DNA of 64,000 nt. Origin: Gemmatimonadaceae bacterium. GTDB lineage: Bacteria; Gemmatimonadota; Gemmatimonadetes; Gemmatimonadales; Gemmatimonadaceae. The position numbers and the translations under genes were made by a program. Shown piece after piece: positions 18,698 through 30,361 of the stretch; the first letter of the stretch is position 1, and each line of letters opens with the position of its first letter. The notes beneath the pieces were generated by a model that saw only the letters and a program-made list of their open reading frames with translations, did not search any database and was not told where the DNA came from. The stretch lies in assembly GCA_025934775.1 (NCBI GenBank), contig JAICWO010000016.1:1-64000 (forward strand), in the 5' to 3' direction.

Positions 18698-19116
18698 TAG
18701 AGCCGTCCCATTCGACGAGCGAGCGCGTCGAGCACGCCGTTCACGAACTTCGCGCTCTGCACCGTCCCGTAGCGCTCCGCCAGATGCACCGCCTCCTGGA
18801 TCACGACGCGCGGCGGCGTCTCGCCGCGCTCGAGCTCCGCCGCCGCGAGCCGCAGGACGCAGCGATCGATCACGCCCAACCGCTCCAGCCGCCAGTTCGT
18901 CGTCACCTCGGCGAGCGCCGCGTCGAGCGTCTCGCGATGCGCGGCGAGCGTGCGCACGAGCAGCCCCGCGAGCTTGCGCTCGTCCGGCGGCACCGCGAGA
19001 TCGTCCCAGATCTGCGCCGCGACGCGCTCGAGCGGTTGGTCGCCGCGGAGGTCCCACGCGTACAGCGCCTGCAACACCCGCGCGCGGGCGCGCGTCTCAA
19101 CTCTCGTCCGCGGCAT
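18697..19116 (-). CDS. nusB: transcription antitermination factor NusB
   Basis: 139 residues with the ATG at 19116. An earlier in-frame ATG at 19164 would overlap ribH by 68 bp and adds non-family sequence. NusB fold: ETRARARVLQALYAWD, the helical core, and WRLERLGVIDRCVLRLAAAEL, VVIQEAVHLAERYG, KFVNGVLDALAR. It binds boxA RNA with NusE in rRNA antitermination. It follows ribH with a 20-bp overlap, the common ribH-nusB order. Confidence 0.93.
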   Translation of the reverse strand: MPRTRVETRARARVLQALYAWDLRGDQPLERVAAQIWDDLAVPPDERKLAGLLVRTLAAHRETLDAALAEVTTNWRLERLGVIDRCVLRLAAAELERGETPPRVVIQEAVHLAERYGTVQSAKFVNGVLDALARRMGRL

Positions 19117-19576
19117 CCAGTCGGTCGAAAAGGTCCACCAGCTCGAGCGCCGCGAGCGCGGCATCCCATCCCTTGTTGCCGTGCGCGCCGCCGGCGCGCG
19201 CGCGCGCCTGTTCGTCGCTGTCGCACGTGAGCACGCCGAAACCGATCGGCGTATCGAACTCCGCGCTCGCCTGCGCGATGCCGCGCGATGCTTCGCCCGC
19301 GACGTAATCGAAGTGCGGCGTATCGCCGCGGATCACGGCGCCCACGGCCACGAGCGCATCGTAGCGCTCGGTCGCGAGCAGCCGGCGCGCGGCGAGCGGA
19401 ATCTCCCACGCACCAGGCACCCAGACGACGTCGATGTCATCCGCGGCGGCGCCGTGGCGCACGAGCGCGTCGAGCGCCCCATCCACCAGCTTCTCGACGA
19501 TCTCCTCGTTGAATCGGCTCGCCACGACGGCAAACCGGCGATCTGTCCCGGCCGGCGTCCCCGAGAATTCAGCCAT
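19097..19576 (-). CDS. ribH: 6,7-dimethyl-8-ribityllumazine synthase
   Basis: 159 residues. Joins the ribityl-uracil intermediate with dihydroxybutanone phosphate, the second-last step to riboflavin. VASRFNEEIVEKLVDGA, VPGAWEIPLAARRL and the catalytic His-88 in RGDTPHFDYV match the family. The ATG shares one base with the ribBA stop (TAATG). Confidence 0.97.
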   Translation of the reverse strand: MAEFSGTPAGTDRRFAVVASRFNEEIVEKLVDGALDALVRHGAAADDIDVVWVPGAWEIPLAARRLLATERYDALVAVGAVIRGDTPHFDYVAGEASRGIAQASAEFDTPIGFGVLTCDSDEQARARAGGAHGNKGWDAALAALELVDLFDRLDAADES

Positions 19577-20781
19577 TACGACGCAAGCAGATGTCCGAGC
19601 TTGTCGCGCTTCACGCGCATATACTCCGCGTTCTCGTCGTGCGCCGGCTGCACGATGGGCACGCGATCGTTCACGCGAAGCCCGTAGCCTTCGAGTCCGA
19701 CCATCTTCCGCGGGTTGTTCGTGATCGGCCGAATGGACGCGAGGCCGAGATCGAGCAGGATCTGCGCGCCGATGCCGTAGTTGCGCAGATCCGGCTTGAA
19801 GCCGAGGCGCTCGTTTGCTTCGACCGTATCGGCGCCGTGATCCTGGAGCTCGTACGCCTTGAGCTTGTTGAGCAGGCCGATGCCGCGCCCTTCCTGATCG
19901 AGGTAGACGATCACGCCGCGGCCTTCATCGGCGATCATCTTCATCGCCGTGTCGAGCTGCCACCCACAGTCGCAGCGGAGTGAATGAAAGACGTCGCCCG
20001 TGAGGCACTTGGAGTGCATGCGTACGAGCACGTCTTCGCCGTCGCCCAGATCGCCGTGCACGAGCGCGACGTGCTCGTGCGCGTCGACGTCGTTCCGGTA
20101 GCCGACGATGCGCCACTCGCCGTGCTCCGTCGGCAGCCGCGCTTCGGCGATGCGATGCACGAGGCGCTCGCTCCTGAGGCGATACGCGACGAGCTGCGCC
20201 ACGGTGATGAACGTGATCCGCTGCTCGTCGGCGAATTGCTCGAGCCGCGGGCGGCGCGCCGCGGTGCCGTCCTCGTCGAGAATCTCGCAGATCACGCCGG
20301 CCGGCAGCAGTCCGGCCAGGCGCGCGAGATCGATCGCCGCCTCGGTGTGTCCCACCCGCTGCAGCACGCCGCCCTCTCGCGCGCGCAGCGGATTCACGTG
20401 GCCGCCGTGGCGCAGATCGGACGGAATCGAGCTCGGGTCGACGGCGACGCGAATCGTCGTCGCGCGATCCTGCGCGCTGATGCCGGTGGTGATGCCAAAG
20501 CGCGGCGCGGCGTCGATCGTCACCGTGTACGCCGTGCGATACTCGTCCGGGTTGGTGTCGCTCATCGGCGCCAACCCGAGCGCGTCGACGCGATCGCCCG
20601 TCAGCGCGAGGCAGATCATGCCTCCCGCCTTCTTGATCATGAAATTCACCATCTCCGGCGTCACGAGCTGCGCGGCGCAGATCAGGTCCCCCTCGTTCTC
20701 GCGATCCTCGTCGTCCGCGACGATGACGAACTTGCCGTCGCGCACGTCGGCGATCGCCTGCTCTATCGTTCCGAAGACCAT
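19576..20781 (-). CDS. ribBA: bifunctional DHBP synthase / GTP cyclohydrolase II
   Basis: 401 residues. The N-terminal half (DDEDRENEGD at 23-32, GHVNPLRA, GHTEAAIDLA) makes dihydroxybutanone phosphate from ribulose 5-phosphate. The C-terminal half opens GTP, with zinc ligands C259, C270 and C272 and then LDQEGRGIGL and RNYGIGAQIL. Both halves keep key residues. The start at 20781 overlaps ribE by 19 bp. The longer upstream frame runs through ribE and is not coding. Confidence 0.96.
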   Translation of the reverse strand: MVFGTIEQAIADVRDGKFVIVADDEDRENEGDLICAAQLVTPEMVNFMIKKAGGMICLALTGDRVDALGLAPMSDTNPDEYRTAYTVTIDAAPRFGITTGISAQDRATTIRVAVDPSSIPSDLRHGGHVNPLRAREGGVLQRVGHTEAAIDLARLAGLLPAGVICEILDEDGTAARRPRLEQFADEQRITFITVAQLVAYRLRSERLVHRIAEARLPTEHGEWRIVGYRNDVDAHEHVALVHGDLGDGEDVLVRMHSKCLTGDVFHSLRCDCGWQLDTAMKMIADEGRGVIVYLDQEGRGIGLLNKLKAYELQDHGADTVEANERLGFKPDLRNYGIGAQILLDLGLASIRPITNNPRKMVGLEGYGLRVNDRVPIVQPAHDENAEYMRVKRDKLGHLLAS

Positions 20782-21368
20782 GTGCTGTCCTTGAGCAAAC
20801 GCTGAACGTATTTGCCCAGCATGTCCGCTTCGACGTGCACCCCGTCCCCCTCGGCGAGCGTGCCAAGGGTGGTGTGCCGAAGCGTGTATTCGATCAATGA
20901 AATCTGCAGCGCCGCGGGAGCGGGCAGATCGTTGACCGTGAGACTCACGCCGTCCACCGCGACGGAGCCGTGTTGCACCATAAGCTCTGCGAGCCCCGCG
21001 GGCAGAGCAAGGCCGACAAGCCGCGCGTCGCCGCGTGTTTCCACACCGGTCACGGTGGCCACCGCATCGACATGCCCTTGCACGAAATGGCCGCCCAAGC
21101 GATCGCCCACGCGAAGCGCGCGCTCGAGGTTCACGCGCCGCCCCTCTCGCCAATCGCCGATCGTCGTGCGATCGAGTGTCGTGACGACTGCGGCGACCGT
21201 GAACCACCCACCGCCGTGCTCGCGCACCGTGAGGCACGCGCCGTTGATCGCGATGCTCTCTCCCGGCTCGAGGTCATCGTACCGGCAGGCGATCCGAAAC
21301 TCGCGCCCCGCCGGCGTGTCGCGCACGGCAGTGAGAGTTCCCACATCGTCGATCAGTCCGGTGAACAC
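20763..21368 (-). CDS. ribE: riboflavin synthase alpha chain
   Basis: 201 residues from a GTG (VFTGLIDDVG). Two lumazine-binding repeats: SIAINGACLTV in the first and SVAVDGVSLTVND in the second, plus GGHFVQGHVD. It dismutates two lumazine molecules to riboflavin and the pyrimidine precursor. It overlaps ribD by 16 bp and ribBA by 19 bp. Confidence 0.95.
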   Translation of the reverse strand: MFTGLIDDVGTLTAVRDTPAGREFRIACRYDDLEPGESIAINGACLTVREHGGGWFTVAAVVTTLDRTTIGDWREGRRVNLERALRVGDRLGGHFVQGHVDAVATVTGVETRGDARLVGLALPAGLAELMVQHGSVAVDGVSLTVNDLPAPAALQISLIEYTLRHTTLGTLAEGDGVHVEADMLGKYVQRLLKDSTWSSER

Positions 21369-22477
21369 GGTACCTCGTGGAGCGCGTACACGGTCATCGC
21401 ATCGTCGTCGAACGCGCGGTCGTCGACCACTCGGGCCGTCCTGATCGAGGCCTCGAAGCCCGGCGGCGCGTACGCGAACGCCTTCGGAGCTGCCCGCCCG
21501 AGCTCGAGCGGTGCCCGAAAGATAATGAGCCGGTCGACCAGCGACGCCGCGAGCAGCGATCCCGCGAGCCGCGCTCCCCCTTCGACGAACACCGATCGAA
21601 TGCCGCGCCCGCGCAACGCGCGAAACGCCTCCTCGGAGCTCCCGGCGAGCAGCACGTCTACGCCGCGATCGGTCAACGCGCGCAACGCCGCCGCCGGCGC
21701 GTCGGCCGGTCGCGCGATCACGACCGTCGGCACCTCGCGCGCCGTGCGGACGAGCGTACTGTCGAGCGGAATGCGCAGGCCGGAGTCGAACACCACCCGC
21801 GTGGGCGGCACCCGAGGCGCCGGTACATCGCGCACCGTAAGCGCCGGATCGTCCGCGATGACGGTTCCGGCACCCACGGCGATCGCGTCCTGCTGCGCGC
21901 GCAGCCGGTGTACTTCGAGTCGAGCCGCGGGTCCCGTGATCCAACGATGCACGCCGCTCGGGTCGGCGATGGCCCCGTCGGCGGAGAGTGCGAGCTTGAG
22001 CGTGATCCACGGACGGTCGCTCGCGTGCGCATTGAAGAACGGCGCGTTGAGCTCGAGCGCGGCGTCGCGCTGCACTCCCAGGTCCACGCGCACACCGGCC
22101 TCGCGCAGCCGTTCGACGCCGCCTCGCGCCACGTCGCTCGGATCGCGCACCGCGATCACGACGCGCGTGACGCCGGCATCGATCACCGCGTCGGCGCACG
22201 GCGGCGTCTTGCCATGATGCGCGCACGGCTCGAGCGACACATACAGCGTTGCGCCCCGCGCCCGCTCGCCCGCCTGTTGGAGCGCGGCCGCTTCCGCGTG
22301 CGCTTCGCCGTAGCGCGCGTGGTAGCCTTCGCCGATCACGTCACTGTTGGCGACGAGAACGGCGCCGACCATGGGGTTCGGCGCCGTCTGGCCCCAGCCG
22401 CGTTCGGCCAGGGCGAGCGCGCGCCGCATGTGCACCGAATCCATCTCGGTGTCGGATGCGGCGCGGCGTGCTGTCAC
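21353..22477 (-). CDS. ribD: bifunctional pyrimidine deaminase/reductase RibD
   Basis: 374 residues from the GTG at 22477, which shares a base with the preceding stop (TAGTG). An ATG at 22444 (MDSVHMRRAL) is an equally good start and gives 363. The deaminase domain has the zinc ligands HAE in GEAHAEAAAL and CAHHGKTPPCADA. The reductase domain follows (LKLALSADGAIA, VFVEGGARLAGSLL). Performs the two steps after GTP ring opening. No FMN riboswitch was found before the rib genes. Confidence 0.95.
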   Translation of the reverse strand: MTARRAASDTEMDSVHMRRALALAERGWGQTAPNPMVGAVLVANSDVIGEGYHARYGEAHAEAAALQQAGERARGATLYVSLEPCAHHGKTPPCADAVIDAGVTRVVIAVRDPSDVARGGVERLREAGVRVDLGVQRDAALELNAPFFNAHASDRPWITLKLALSADGAIADPSGVHRWITGPAARLEVHRLRAQQDAIAVGAGTVIADDPALTVRDVPAPRVPPTRVVFDSGLRIPLDSTLVRTAREVPTVVIARPADAPAAALRALTDRGVDVLLAGSSEEAFRALRGRGIRSVFVEGGARLAGSLLAASLVDRLIIFRAPLELGRAAPKAFAYAPPGFEASIRTARVVDDRAFDDDAMTVYALHEVPCSPD

Positions 22478-23502
22478 TACCAGCTCAAACGAAGCCCCAC
22501 CGAGCCGTAGACCTGGGAACGGTCCGCGCTGCCGCCGGAGAAGCTGTTGAACGTGTTCACCGTGCCGCCGCTCGCCTGGCCGACTTCGCCAACGATCTTG
22601 AACAGCGGAAGGTTGAGCGAGACGTCCGCGAACATGTTCGTGCGCGTGAGCGTCTGGCTCGTCGACGGCACGCTCGTCGAGCCGCTGATCGGCACGCCGT
22701 TGAACGTCTCGTGCACGGTCGCCGAGATCGATGCGCTCTGGTCGTACTTGTCCTGGCCCACGCCGGCGACCAGCCCGAAAATGATGAAGCTCTTGCTCGC
22801 CACCAGGCGCCAGGCCGTCGTGTTCACCTTCGTGTTCAACACGCTGAGCGTGTCGCCGGTGTTGGTGCTGCCGATGATGTCCGTCGTCGGCAGATCGCGC
22901 TTGAGATACGTGAGCGAAACACCCGGCACGACGAGCGATTCGGAGAGGAGTCCCACGCGCGCACCGTAGCCGAACTGCGTGCTGCTCGACGGCTTGATCG
23001 AGACGTTGCTCGAGTTGATCGTCGGGACGTACGTGGCGCTCACCAGCGCGTCGATGCCGCCGATGTTCGTGAGGGCGAGCGGAATGCCCTTGAAGATGCC
23101 GATCGCCGCGTCGGCGGTCGGCAGGCCGAGCACCTGGCTCTTACTGGGAAGCGTGGTGCGCTGCGCGCCATTCGGGCTCGGGTTGAACTGATCGACCTGC
23201 GGAAGCTGCCCGCTGAAGACGTTCCCGCGAACGCCGATCGAGAAGTGGCCGAGGCCACCGAGGACGCTGCCCTGGCCGATCGTCGCGTTGCCGCCGGCGA
23301 GCGCGACGCCGAGCTGCGGCGCCATGAATTGGTAGACGTCGTAGGCCATCGTGCACGCGTCCTGCGCGGCTTTCTGCTGGTCCGGAATTCCCAACGCGCC
23401 CGTTGATCCCGGGGGACAGGGCGACTGCTGCAGCCCCTGGGCGAACACGACTCCTGCCGACGACATCATCGCTACGCCGGCCATCATGAGCATCTTCTTC
23501 AT
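22477..23502 (-). CDS. secreted beta-barrel-like protein of unknown function
   Basis: 341 residues. Signal peptide (KKMLMMAGVAMMSSAGVVFAQ). The mature part alternates polar and hydrophobic residues as in an outer-membrane barrel and ends in VGLRLSW, a terminal aromatic typical of BAM substrates. It loosely resembles DUF6588-type barrels. It is wedged between purM (13-bp gap, AGGAG SD) and ribD, and overlaps ribD by one base. A role in flavin or precursor export would be speculation. Confidence 0.7.
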   Translation of the reverse strand: MKKMLMMAGVAMMSSAGVVFAQGLQQSPCPPGSTGALGIPDQQKAAQDACTMAYDVYQFMAPQLGVALAGGNATIGQGSVLGGLGHFSIGVRGNVFSGQLPQVDQFNPSPNGAQRTTLPSKSQVLGLPTADAAIGIFKGIPLALTNIGGIDALVSATYVPTINSSNVSIKPSSSTQFGYGARVGLLSESLVVPGVSLTYLKRDLPTTDIIGSTNTGDTLSVLNTKVNTTAWRLVASKSFIIFGLVAGVGQDKYDQSASISATVHETFNGVPISGSTSVPSTSQTLTRTNMFADVSLNLPLFKIVGEVGQASGGTVNTFNSFSGGSADRSQVYGSVGLRLSW

Positions 23503-23515
23503 CGAAAGTACTCTC

Positions 23516-24541
23516 CTAGTTGAGAATGACCTGGCCAGTTCCTGGTCGTACGTCGCCGAGTGGCCACGCGCGCACGCCCGCGCCGCCGGCGGCTTCGATC
23601 ACGTTGGTCGCATCGGACGCGGCGGCGATCACGATCATGCCCACGCCCATGTTGAACGTGCGGAACATTTCTCGGCGATCGACGCTGCCTGCGCGCTCGA
23701 GCTGCTGGAACAGGTTGGGGATTTTCCAGCTCGCCGTATCGACTACGGCGTCAACATCCGTCGGCAAGGCCCGGTTGAGGTTTCCGGGAATCCCGCCGCC
23801 GGTAATGTGTGCCATCGCATGCACTTTGGACAACACCGGCTTGAGTGTGCGCAAATACGATCGGTGCACCGCGAGCAGGGCGTCGCCCACGGTCGTGTCG
23901 CCGCCCGGGAACGCGTCGTGCACGCCTAACTTCATGCGATCGCTCACGATACGCCGGGCAAGCGAAAATCCGTTCGTGTGCAGGCCGCTGCTCTCCAGCC
24001 CAACGAGCACGTCCCCGGCGCGCACGCGCTGCGCGCCAAGAATCGCATCCTCGTCCACGTAGCCGACGATGAACCCGGCGAGATCGTAGTCGGGCGGGGT
24101 GTACACGCCGGGCATTTCGGCCGTCTCCCCGCCGAGTAACGCGCAGCCGTTCTCCCGACAACCCGCCGCGACACCGGCGACCACGCCCTCCACGGCCGCG
24201 GGATCCAACGTGCCGAACGCCACGTAGTCGAGAAAGAAGAGCGGCGACGCGCCCTGCACCAGAATGTCGTTCACGCAATGGTTCACGAGATCGTGGCCGA
24301 CGGTGTCGTGCTTCCCCGCCTCGATCGCGACCTTGAGCTTCGTGCCGACGCCGTCGGCGCTCGCGACCAGCACGGGCTTCGGCACGTCGGTGGGCACGCG
24401 AAACATTCCGCCGAAGCCGCCGAACTCGCCGCGCGTGCCCGCGGTGAGCGTGGAGAGCACGTGCGCCTTGATTCGCTCCTTCGCGTCGTCCGCGGCGTCG
24501 ATGTCGACGCCGGACGCGCGGTAGCTGAGCGAATCGCTCAC
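23516..24541 (-). CDS. purM: phosphoribosylformylglycinamidine cyclo-ligase (AIR synthase)
   Basis: 341 residues from a GTG overlapping the kinase stop (GTGA). Makes AIR, the fifth step of purine synthesis. Landmarks: SADGVGTKLKVA, NDILVQGASPLFFLDY, ALLGGETAEMPG, GLHTNGFSLAR and HITGGGIPGNLNR. Other pur genes are not in the window. It lies just before the riboflavin genes, which also draw on purine nucleotides. Confidence 0.96.
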   Translation of the reverse strand: MSDSLSYRASGVDIDAADDAKERIKAHVLSTLTAGTRGEFGGFGGMFRVPTDVPKPVLVASADGVGTKLKVAIEAGKHDTVGHDLVNHCVNDILVQGASPLFFLDYVAFGTLDPAAVEGVVAGVAAGCRENGCALLGGETAEMPGVYTPPDYDLAGFIVGYVDEDAILGAQRVRAGDVLVGLESSGLHTNGFSLARRIVSDRMKLGVHDAFPGGDTTVGDALLAVHRSYLRTLKPVLSKVHAMAHITGGGIPGNLNRALPTDVDAVVDTASWKIPNLFQQLERAGSVDRREMFRTFNMGVGMIVIAAASDATNVIEAAGGAGVRAWPLGDVRPGTGQVILN

Positions 24542-25458
24542 GACGCCGTGTCCTGCTGGAAGTTCACCAACCGGTGGAATTCGCGAACGCGCATTTGCAA
24601 ATCATCAATACCGATCTCTAATAGCCGCTCGATCGAGAACTTCTCGACGGCGAACGAGCCCATTGCGGAGCCGAACACCACGGCGCGGCGGAGATTCTCC
24701 TCGCTGAGATCGCCCGTGCGCGCGAGATAGCCCATGAACCCGCCGGCGAACGCGTCGCCCGCGCCGGTCGGATCGAACACGGACTCGAGCGGGTATGCGG
24801 GGGCGAAGAAGATCGTGGACGACGTGAACATGAACGCGCCGTGCTCGCCCTTCTTGATGATGACGTGCTTGGGACCGCGCTGCATGATCCAGCGTGCCGC
24901 CCGCACGAGGTTGAATTCCTCGGTGAGCTGCCGCGCTTCGGCGTCGTTGAGCGTGATCAGGTCGACGTGCTCGAGCAGGCGGAGGAGATCGGGACGGCGG
25001 CTCTCGATCCAGAAATTCATCGTGTCGCAGGCCACGAGCTTGGGCCGCGCCACCTGCTCGAGCACCTCGAGCTGGAGCCGTGGGTCGATGTTGCCGAGGA
25101 AGACGAACGGCGCGTTCCGGAACTGCTCGGGAATCTTGGGCCGGAAGTTGGAGAACACGCCGAGGTGCGTCTCGAGCGTCTCGGCGGTGTTCAGGTCGTG
25201 GCGATAGCGGCCGCGCCACCGGAATGACGCGCCGTCGGCCTGCTCGAGCCCCGCCAAGTCGACCGGGCGGCCGGCGAACGACGACCGGAGCTGCTCCATG
25301 GGATAGTCGCTGCCGACGACGCCGACGAGCTGCACCGACGCCAGATGACTGGCCGACGCGGAGAAGAACGTGCCCGAGCCACCGAGCACGTTGTCGGCTT
25401 TGCCGAACGGCGTCTCCACCGAGTCGAGCGCGACGGATCCGACGACGAGGACGGTCAT
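24538..25458 (-). CDS. PfkB-family sugar/nucleoside kinase
   Basis: 306 residues. Ribokinase fold: N-terminal glycine pair LGGSGTFFSASAS, and the C-terminal active-site motif DPTGAGDAFAGGFMGYLA with the catalytic Asp. KHVIIKKGEHGAF is the usual strand before the ATP site. Substrate cannot be told; adenosine, ribose or a related sugar are all possible. It is the first gene of the long compact chain and lies 93 bp after argS. An A/T-rich codon block lies at 24595-24640. Confidence 0.85.
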   Translation of the reverse strand: MTVLVVGSVALDSVETPFGKADNVLGGSGTFFSASASHLASVQLVGVVGSDYPMEQLRSSFAGRPVDLAGLEQADGASFRWRGRYRHDLNTAETLETHLGVFSNFRPKIPEQFRNAPFVFLGNIDPRLQLEVLEQVARPKLVACDTMNFWIESRRPDLLRLLEHVDLITLNDAEARQLTEEFNLVRAARWIMQRGPKHVIIKKGEHGAFMFTSSTIFFAPAYPLESVFDPTGAGDAFAGGFMGYLARTGDLSEENLRRAVVFGSAMGSFAVEKFSIERLLEIGIDDLQMRVREFHRLVNFQQDTAS

Positions 25459-25488
25459 GTAAGATTCATTATAATTGGAGTGATAATG

Positions 25489-25541
25489 TCCGTGGACCGT
25501 GGACCGTGGACTACGGACTACGGACTACGGTCCACAATCCA
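25489..25541. repeat. GTCCACGG-type extragenic hairpin repeat, copy 1
   Basis: The 93-bp gap between argS and pfkB holds direct 7- to 8-bp repeats (CCGTGGA three times, then CTACGGA twice), capped by TACGGTCCAC. The outer parts can pair: GTGGACCGT with ACGGTCCAC. A related element is at 57188-57240, also between two minus-strand genes. Confidence 0.7.
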
Positions 25542-25551
25542 GCTTTCCTCT

Positions 25552-27195
25552 TCACATCCTCTCCGGCGCCGTGATGCCGAGGAGCTGCAGGCCGTTGCGC
25601 AGCACGAGCTGCGTCGCGCGCGCGAGCACGAGGCGCGCCCGCATCAGGTGGTCGGGTTCGTTGAGGACGTGCGCCTTATGGTACCACAGATGCGCCTTGC
25701 CCGCCGTGTCGTGCAGATACGTCGCGATCCGATGCGGCTCGAGCGCCTCCGCCGCGCCCGCGACGAGCGCCGGGTAGTCGAGGAGCGCCTTCATGAGCTC
25801 CTGCTCCTCCGGCAGCGAGAGCACCGACAGATCCGCGTCGACGCCGGTGACGCTCGACGCGTCGATCTCGCCCACGCGGAAGATCCCCGACATCCGCGCG
25901 TGCGCCATCTGGATGTAGTACACGGGATTCTCGTCCGACTGCGATCGCGCGACGTCGACGTCGAAGACGAGCTGCGAGTCGCCCTTCCGCATCAGGAAGA
26001 AATATCGCACCGCGTCGCGTCCGACCTCGTCGATGAGGTCGCGCACGGTGACGTAGCTCCCGGCGCGCTTCGAGATCTTCACCTCGTCGCCGCCGCGCAT
26101 CACCGTCACCATCTGGTGCAGCACGTACTCGGGATATCCCTCCGGAATCCCGATGTCGAGCGCCTGGAGCCCGATGCGCACGCGGGTGACCGTGCTGTGA
26201 TGATCGGCGCCCTGCACGTTGATCGCCCGCGTGAAGCCGCGCTCCCATTTGGTGACGTGATACGCCACGTCCGGCACGAAGTACGTGTACGTGCCGTCGC
26301 TCTTCCGCATCACGCGATCCTTGTCGTCGCCGTAGTCGGTCGTCTTCAGCCAGAGCGCGCCGTCCTTCTGGTACGTGTGGCCCGCGGCGACGAGCCGCTC
26401 GACGGTGGCCTCCACGCGGCCGTCGCTGTACAGCGACGACTCCAGGAAGTAGACGTCGAACTTCACGCCGAACGCCTGCAGATCGAGATCCTGCTCCTTG
26501 CGCAGCTCGCGCACCGCGAACCGGCGCACCGCGTCGAGTGCGTCGGCGTTGGGATCGGAGGAATGCTCGTCGATGTAGCGTTGGGCGAGATCGCGAATGT
26601 ACTCGCCGTGGTAGCCGCCCTCGGGCATCGCCGCCTCGACGCCGCCGAGCTGGCGCACCCGCGCCTGCACGCTGAGCGCGAGATTCATGATCTGCGCGCC
26701 GGCGTCGTTGTAATAGAACTCTCTCGTCACCTTCCAGCCGGACGCGGCGAGCAGCGACGTGATCGCGTCGCCAAGCGCCGCCTGGCGCCCGTGGCCCACG
26801 TGCAGCGGCCCGGTGGGGTTGGCCGAGACGAACTCCACGTTCACCGGGCAGCCCTGCCCCGCGTTGGTGCGGCCGTACTGCTCGCCGGCGGCGATCAGCG
26901 CGCGCAGTCCTTCCGAGAACACGTCCGCGCTCACGCGGAAGTTGATGAACCCCGGACCGGCGATCTCGGCGGAGCTGATCCCGGCGCGCGATTTGTCGAT
27001 CCGCTCGATGAGCGCCGCCGCGAGATCGCGCGGCTTTCGCCCGAGCGGCTTCGCGAGGACCATCGCGAGGTTCGTCGCCCAGTCCCCGAACGACGGATCG
27101 CGCGGACGCTCGAGCACCGGCACCACATCGGCCGGCGCGCCGAGCGACTGCGCGGCGCGCACGAGCTCCGCGCGTAAGAGATCAGTCCCGTCCAT
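25552..27195 (-). CDS. argS: arginyl-tRNA synthetase
   Basis: 547 residues from the ATG at 27195, which overlaps the fmdB stop (TGATG). A GTG one codon earlier is also possible. Class I features: NPTGPLHVGHGRQAALGD (HIGH motif) and VKISKRAG (KMSKS equivalent), plus the N-terminal Arg-tRNA domain (PSFGDWATNLAM) and the C-terminal DALR anticodon-binding domain (DENPVYYIQMAHAR). Length is normal. Confidence 0.96.
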   Translation of the reverse strand: MDGTDLLRAELVRAAQSLGAPADVVPVLERPRDPSFGDWATNLAMVLAKPLGRKPRDLAAALIERIDKSRAGISSAEIAGPGFINFRVSADVFSEGLRALIAAGEQYGRTNAGQGCPVNVEFVSANPTGPLHVGHGRQAALGDAITSLLAASGWKVTREFYYNDAGAQIMNLALSVQARVRQLGGVEAAMPEGGYHGEYIRDLAQRYIDEHSSDPNADALDAVRRFAVRELRKEQDLDLQAFGVKFDVYFLESSLYSDGRVEATVERLVAAGHTYQKDGALWLKTTDYGDDKDRVMRKSDGTYTYFVPDVAYHVTKWERGFTRAINVQGADHHSTVTRVRIGLQALDIGIPEGYPEYVLHQMVTVMRGGDEVKISKRAGSYVTVRDLIDEVGRDAVRYFFLMRKGDSQLVFDVDVARSQSDENPVYYIQMAHARMSGIFRVGEIDASSVTGVDADLSVLSLPEEQELMKALLDYPALVAGAAEALEPHRIATYLHDTAGKAHLWYHKAHVLNEPDHLMRARLVLARATQLVLRNGLQLLGITAPERM

Positions 27196-27623
27196 CACTT
27201 GTCGGAGCTGGAGCCGCCGCTCTTCGGTGCCGAGCTTCCCGAGCTTCCCGAGCTTCCCGAGCTTCCCGAGTTCCCCGAGCTACCCGATCCTCCACTGGAC
27301 GACGAGCCGGCATCCTTCGGCTTGCTCTCACCCGACTTCTCGCCCGACTTCTCGCCCGACGATTTTGCATCGCCGCTCGAGCTGGAGCTCGAATCGGTGT
27401 TGGGCTTGGAGGACGTGCCGTCACTCTTCCGGTGCGCGTTCTTGCCGTAATCAGTCAAGTAGAATCCAGAACCTTTGAAGAGCAAACCGCCGCCGGCCGA
27501 GAGATGGCGCGCGGCGAGCTTGCCGCATTCGGGACATGCGACCTCAGCCTGCGCGTCGCTGATCTTGCGGAAAAAACGCTCGAACTCGTGGCCTTCGGGA
27601 CAGCGATACTCGTAAGTTGGCAT
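27195..27623 (-). CDS. FmdB-family zinc-ribbon protein with Ser/Gly-rich tail
   Basis: 142 residues. Residues 1-60 are the FmdB zinc ribbon: MPTYEYRCPEGHEFE, with the first Cys in YRCPEGH and the pair in CPECG; then GGGLLFKGSGFYLTDY. The family's role is unclear (regulatory or small zinc proteins). The last 80 residues are almost only Ser, Gly, Lys and Glu, built from GSS and SGEK repeats, and are probably disordered. This is longer than most FmdB proteins. Confidence 0.88.
   Translation of the reverse strand: MPTYEYRCPEGHEFERFFRKISDAQAEVACPECGKLAARHLSAGGGLLFKGSGFYLTDYGKNAHRKSDGTSSKPNTDSSSSSSGDAKSSGEKSGEKSGESKPKDAGSSSSGGSGSSGNSGSSGSSGSSGSSAPKSGGSSSDK
27231..27360. repeat. in-frame tandem repeats in the fmdB tail
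   Basis: About seven copies of a 9-bp unit (cgagcttcc on the plus strand, 27231-27293) encode the GSS run. A 12-bp unit (cccgacttctcg, 27331-27354 plus a half copy) encodes SGEKSGEK. Both are multiples of three, so copy-number changes would stay in frame. Confidence 0.9.
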
Positions 27624-27672
27624 TTGACTGATACTTAGACGCGAGCCTCGGACCTGAAAAATAACAGGAGGC

Positions 27673-29268
<1,596 letters not shown>

Positions 29269-29320
29269 CGCCCCGGAACCTAACGTCGTCGCGAGTGAAT
29301 CGAAGGACCTGCGCGGGCGG

Positions 29321-30358
<1,038 letters not shown>

Positions 30359-30361
30359 CCC

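Noticed and set aside
22249-23406. 385-residue open frame on plus
   Set aside because: Antisense to ribD and the beta-barrel gene, with shadow-type composition.
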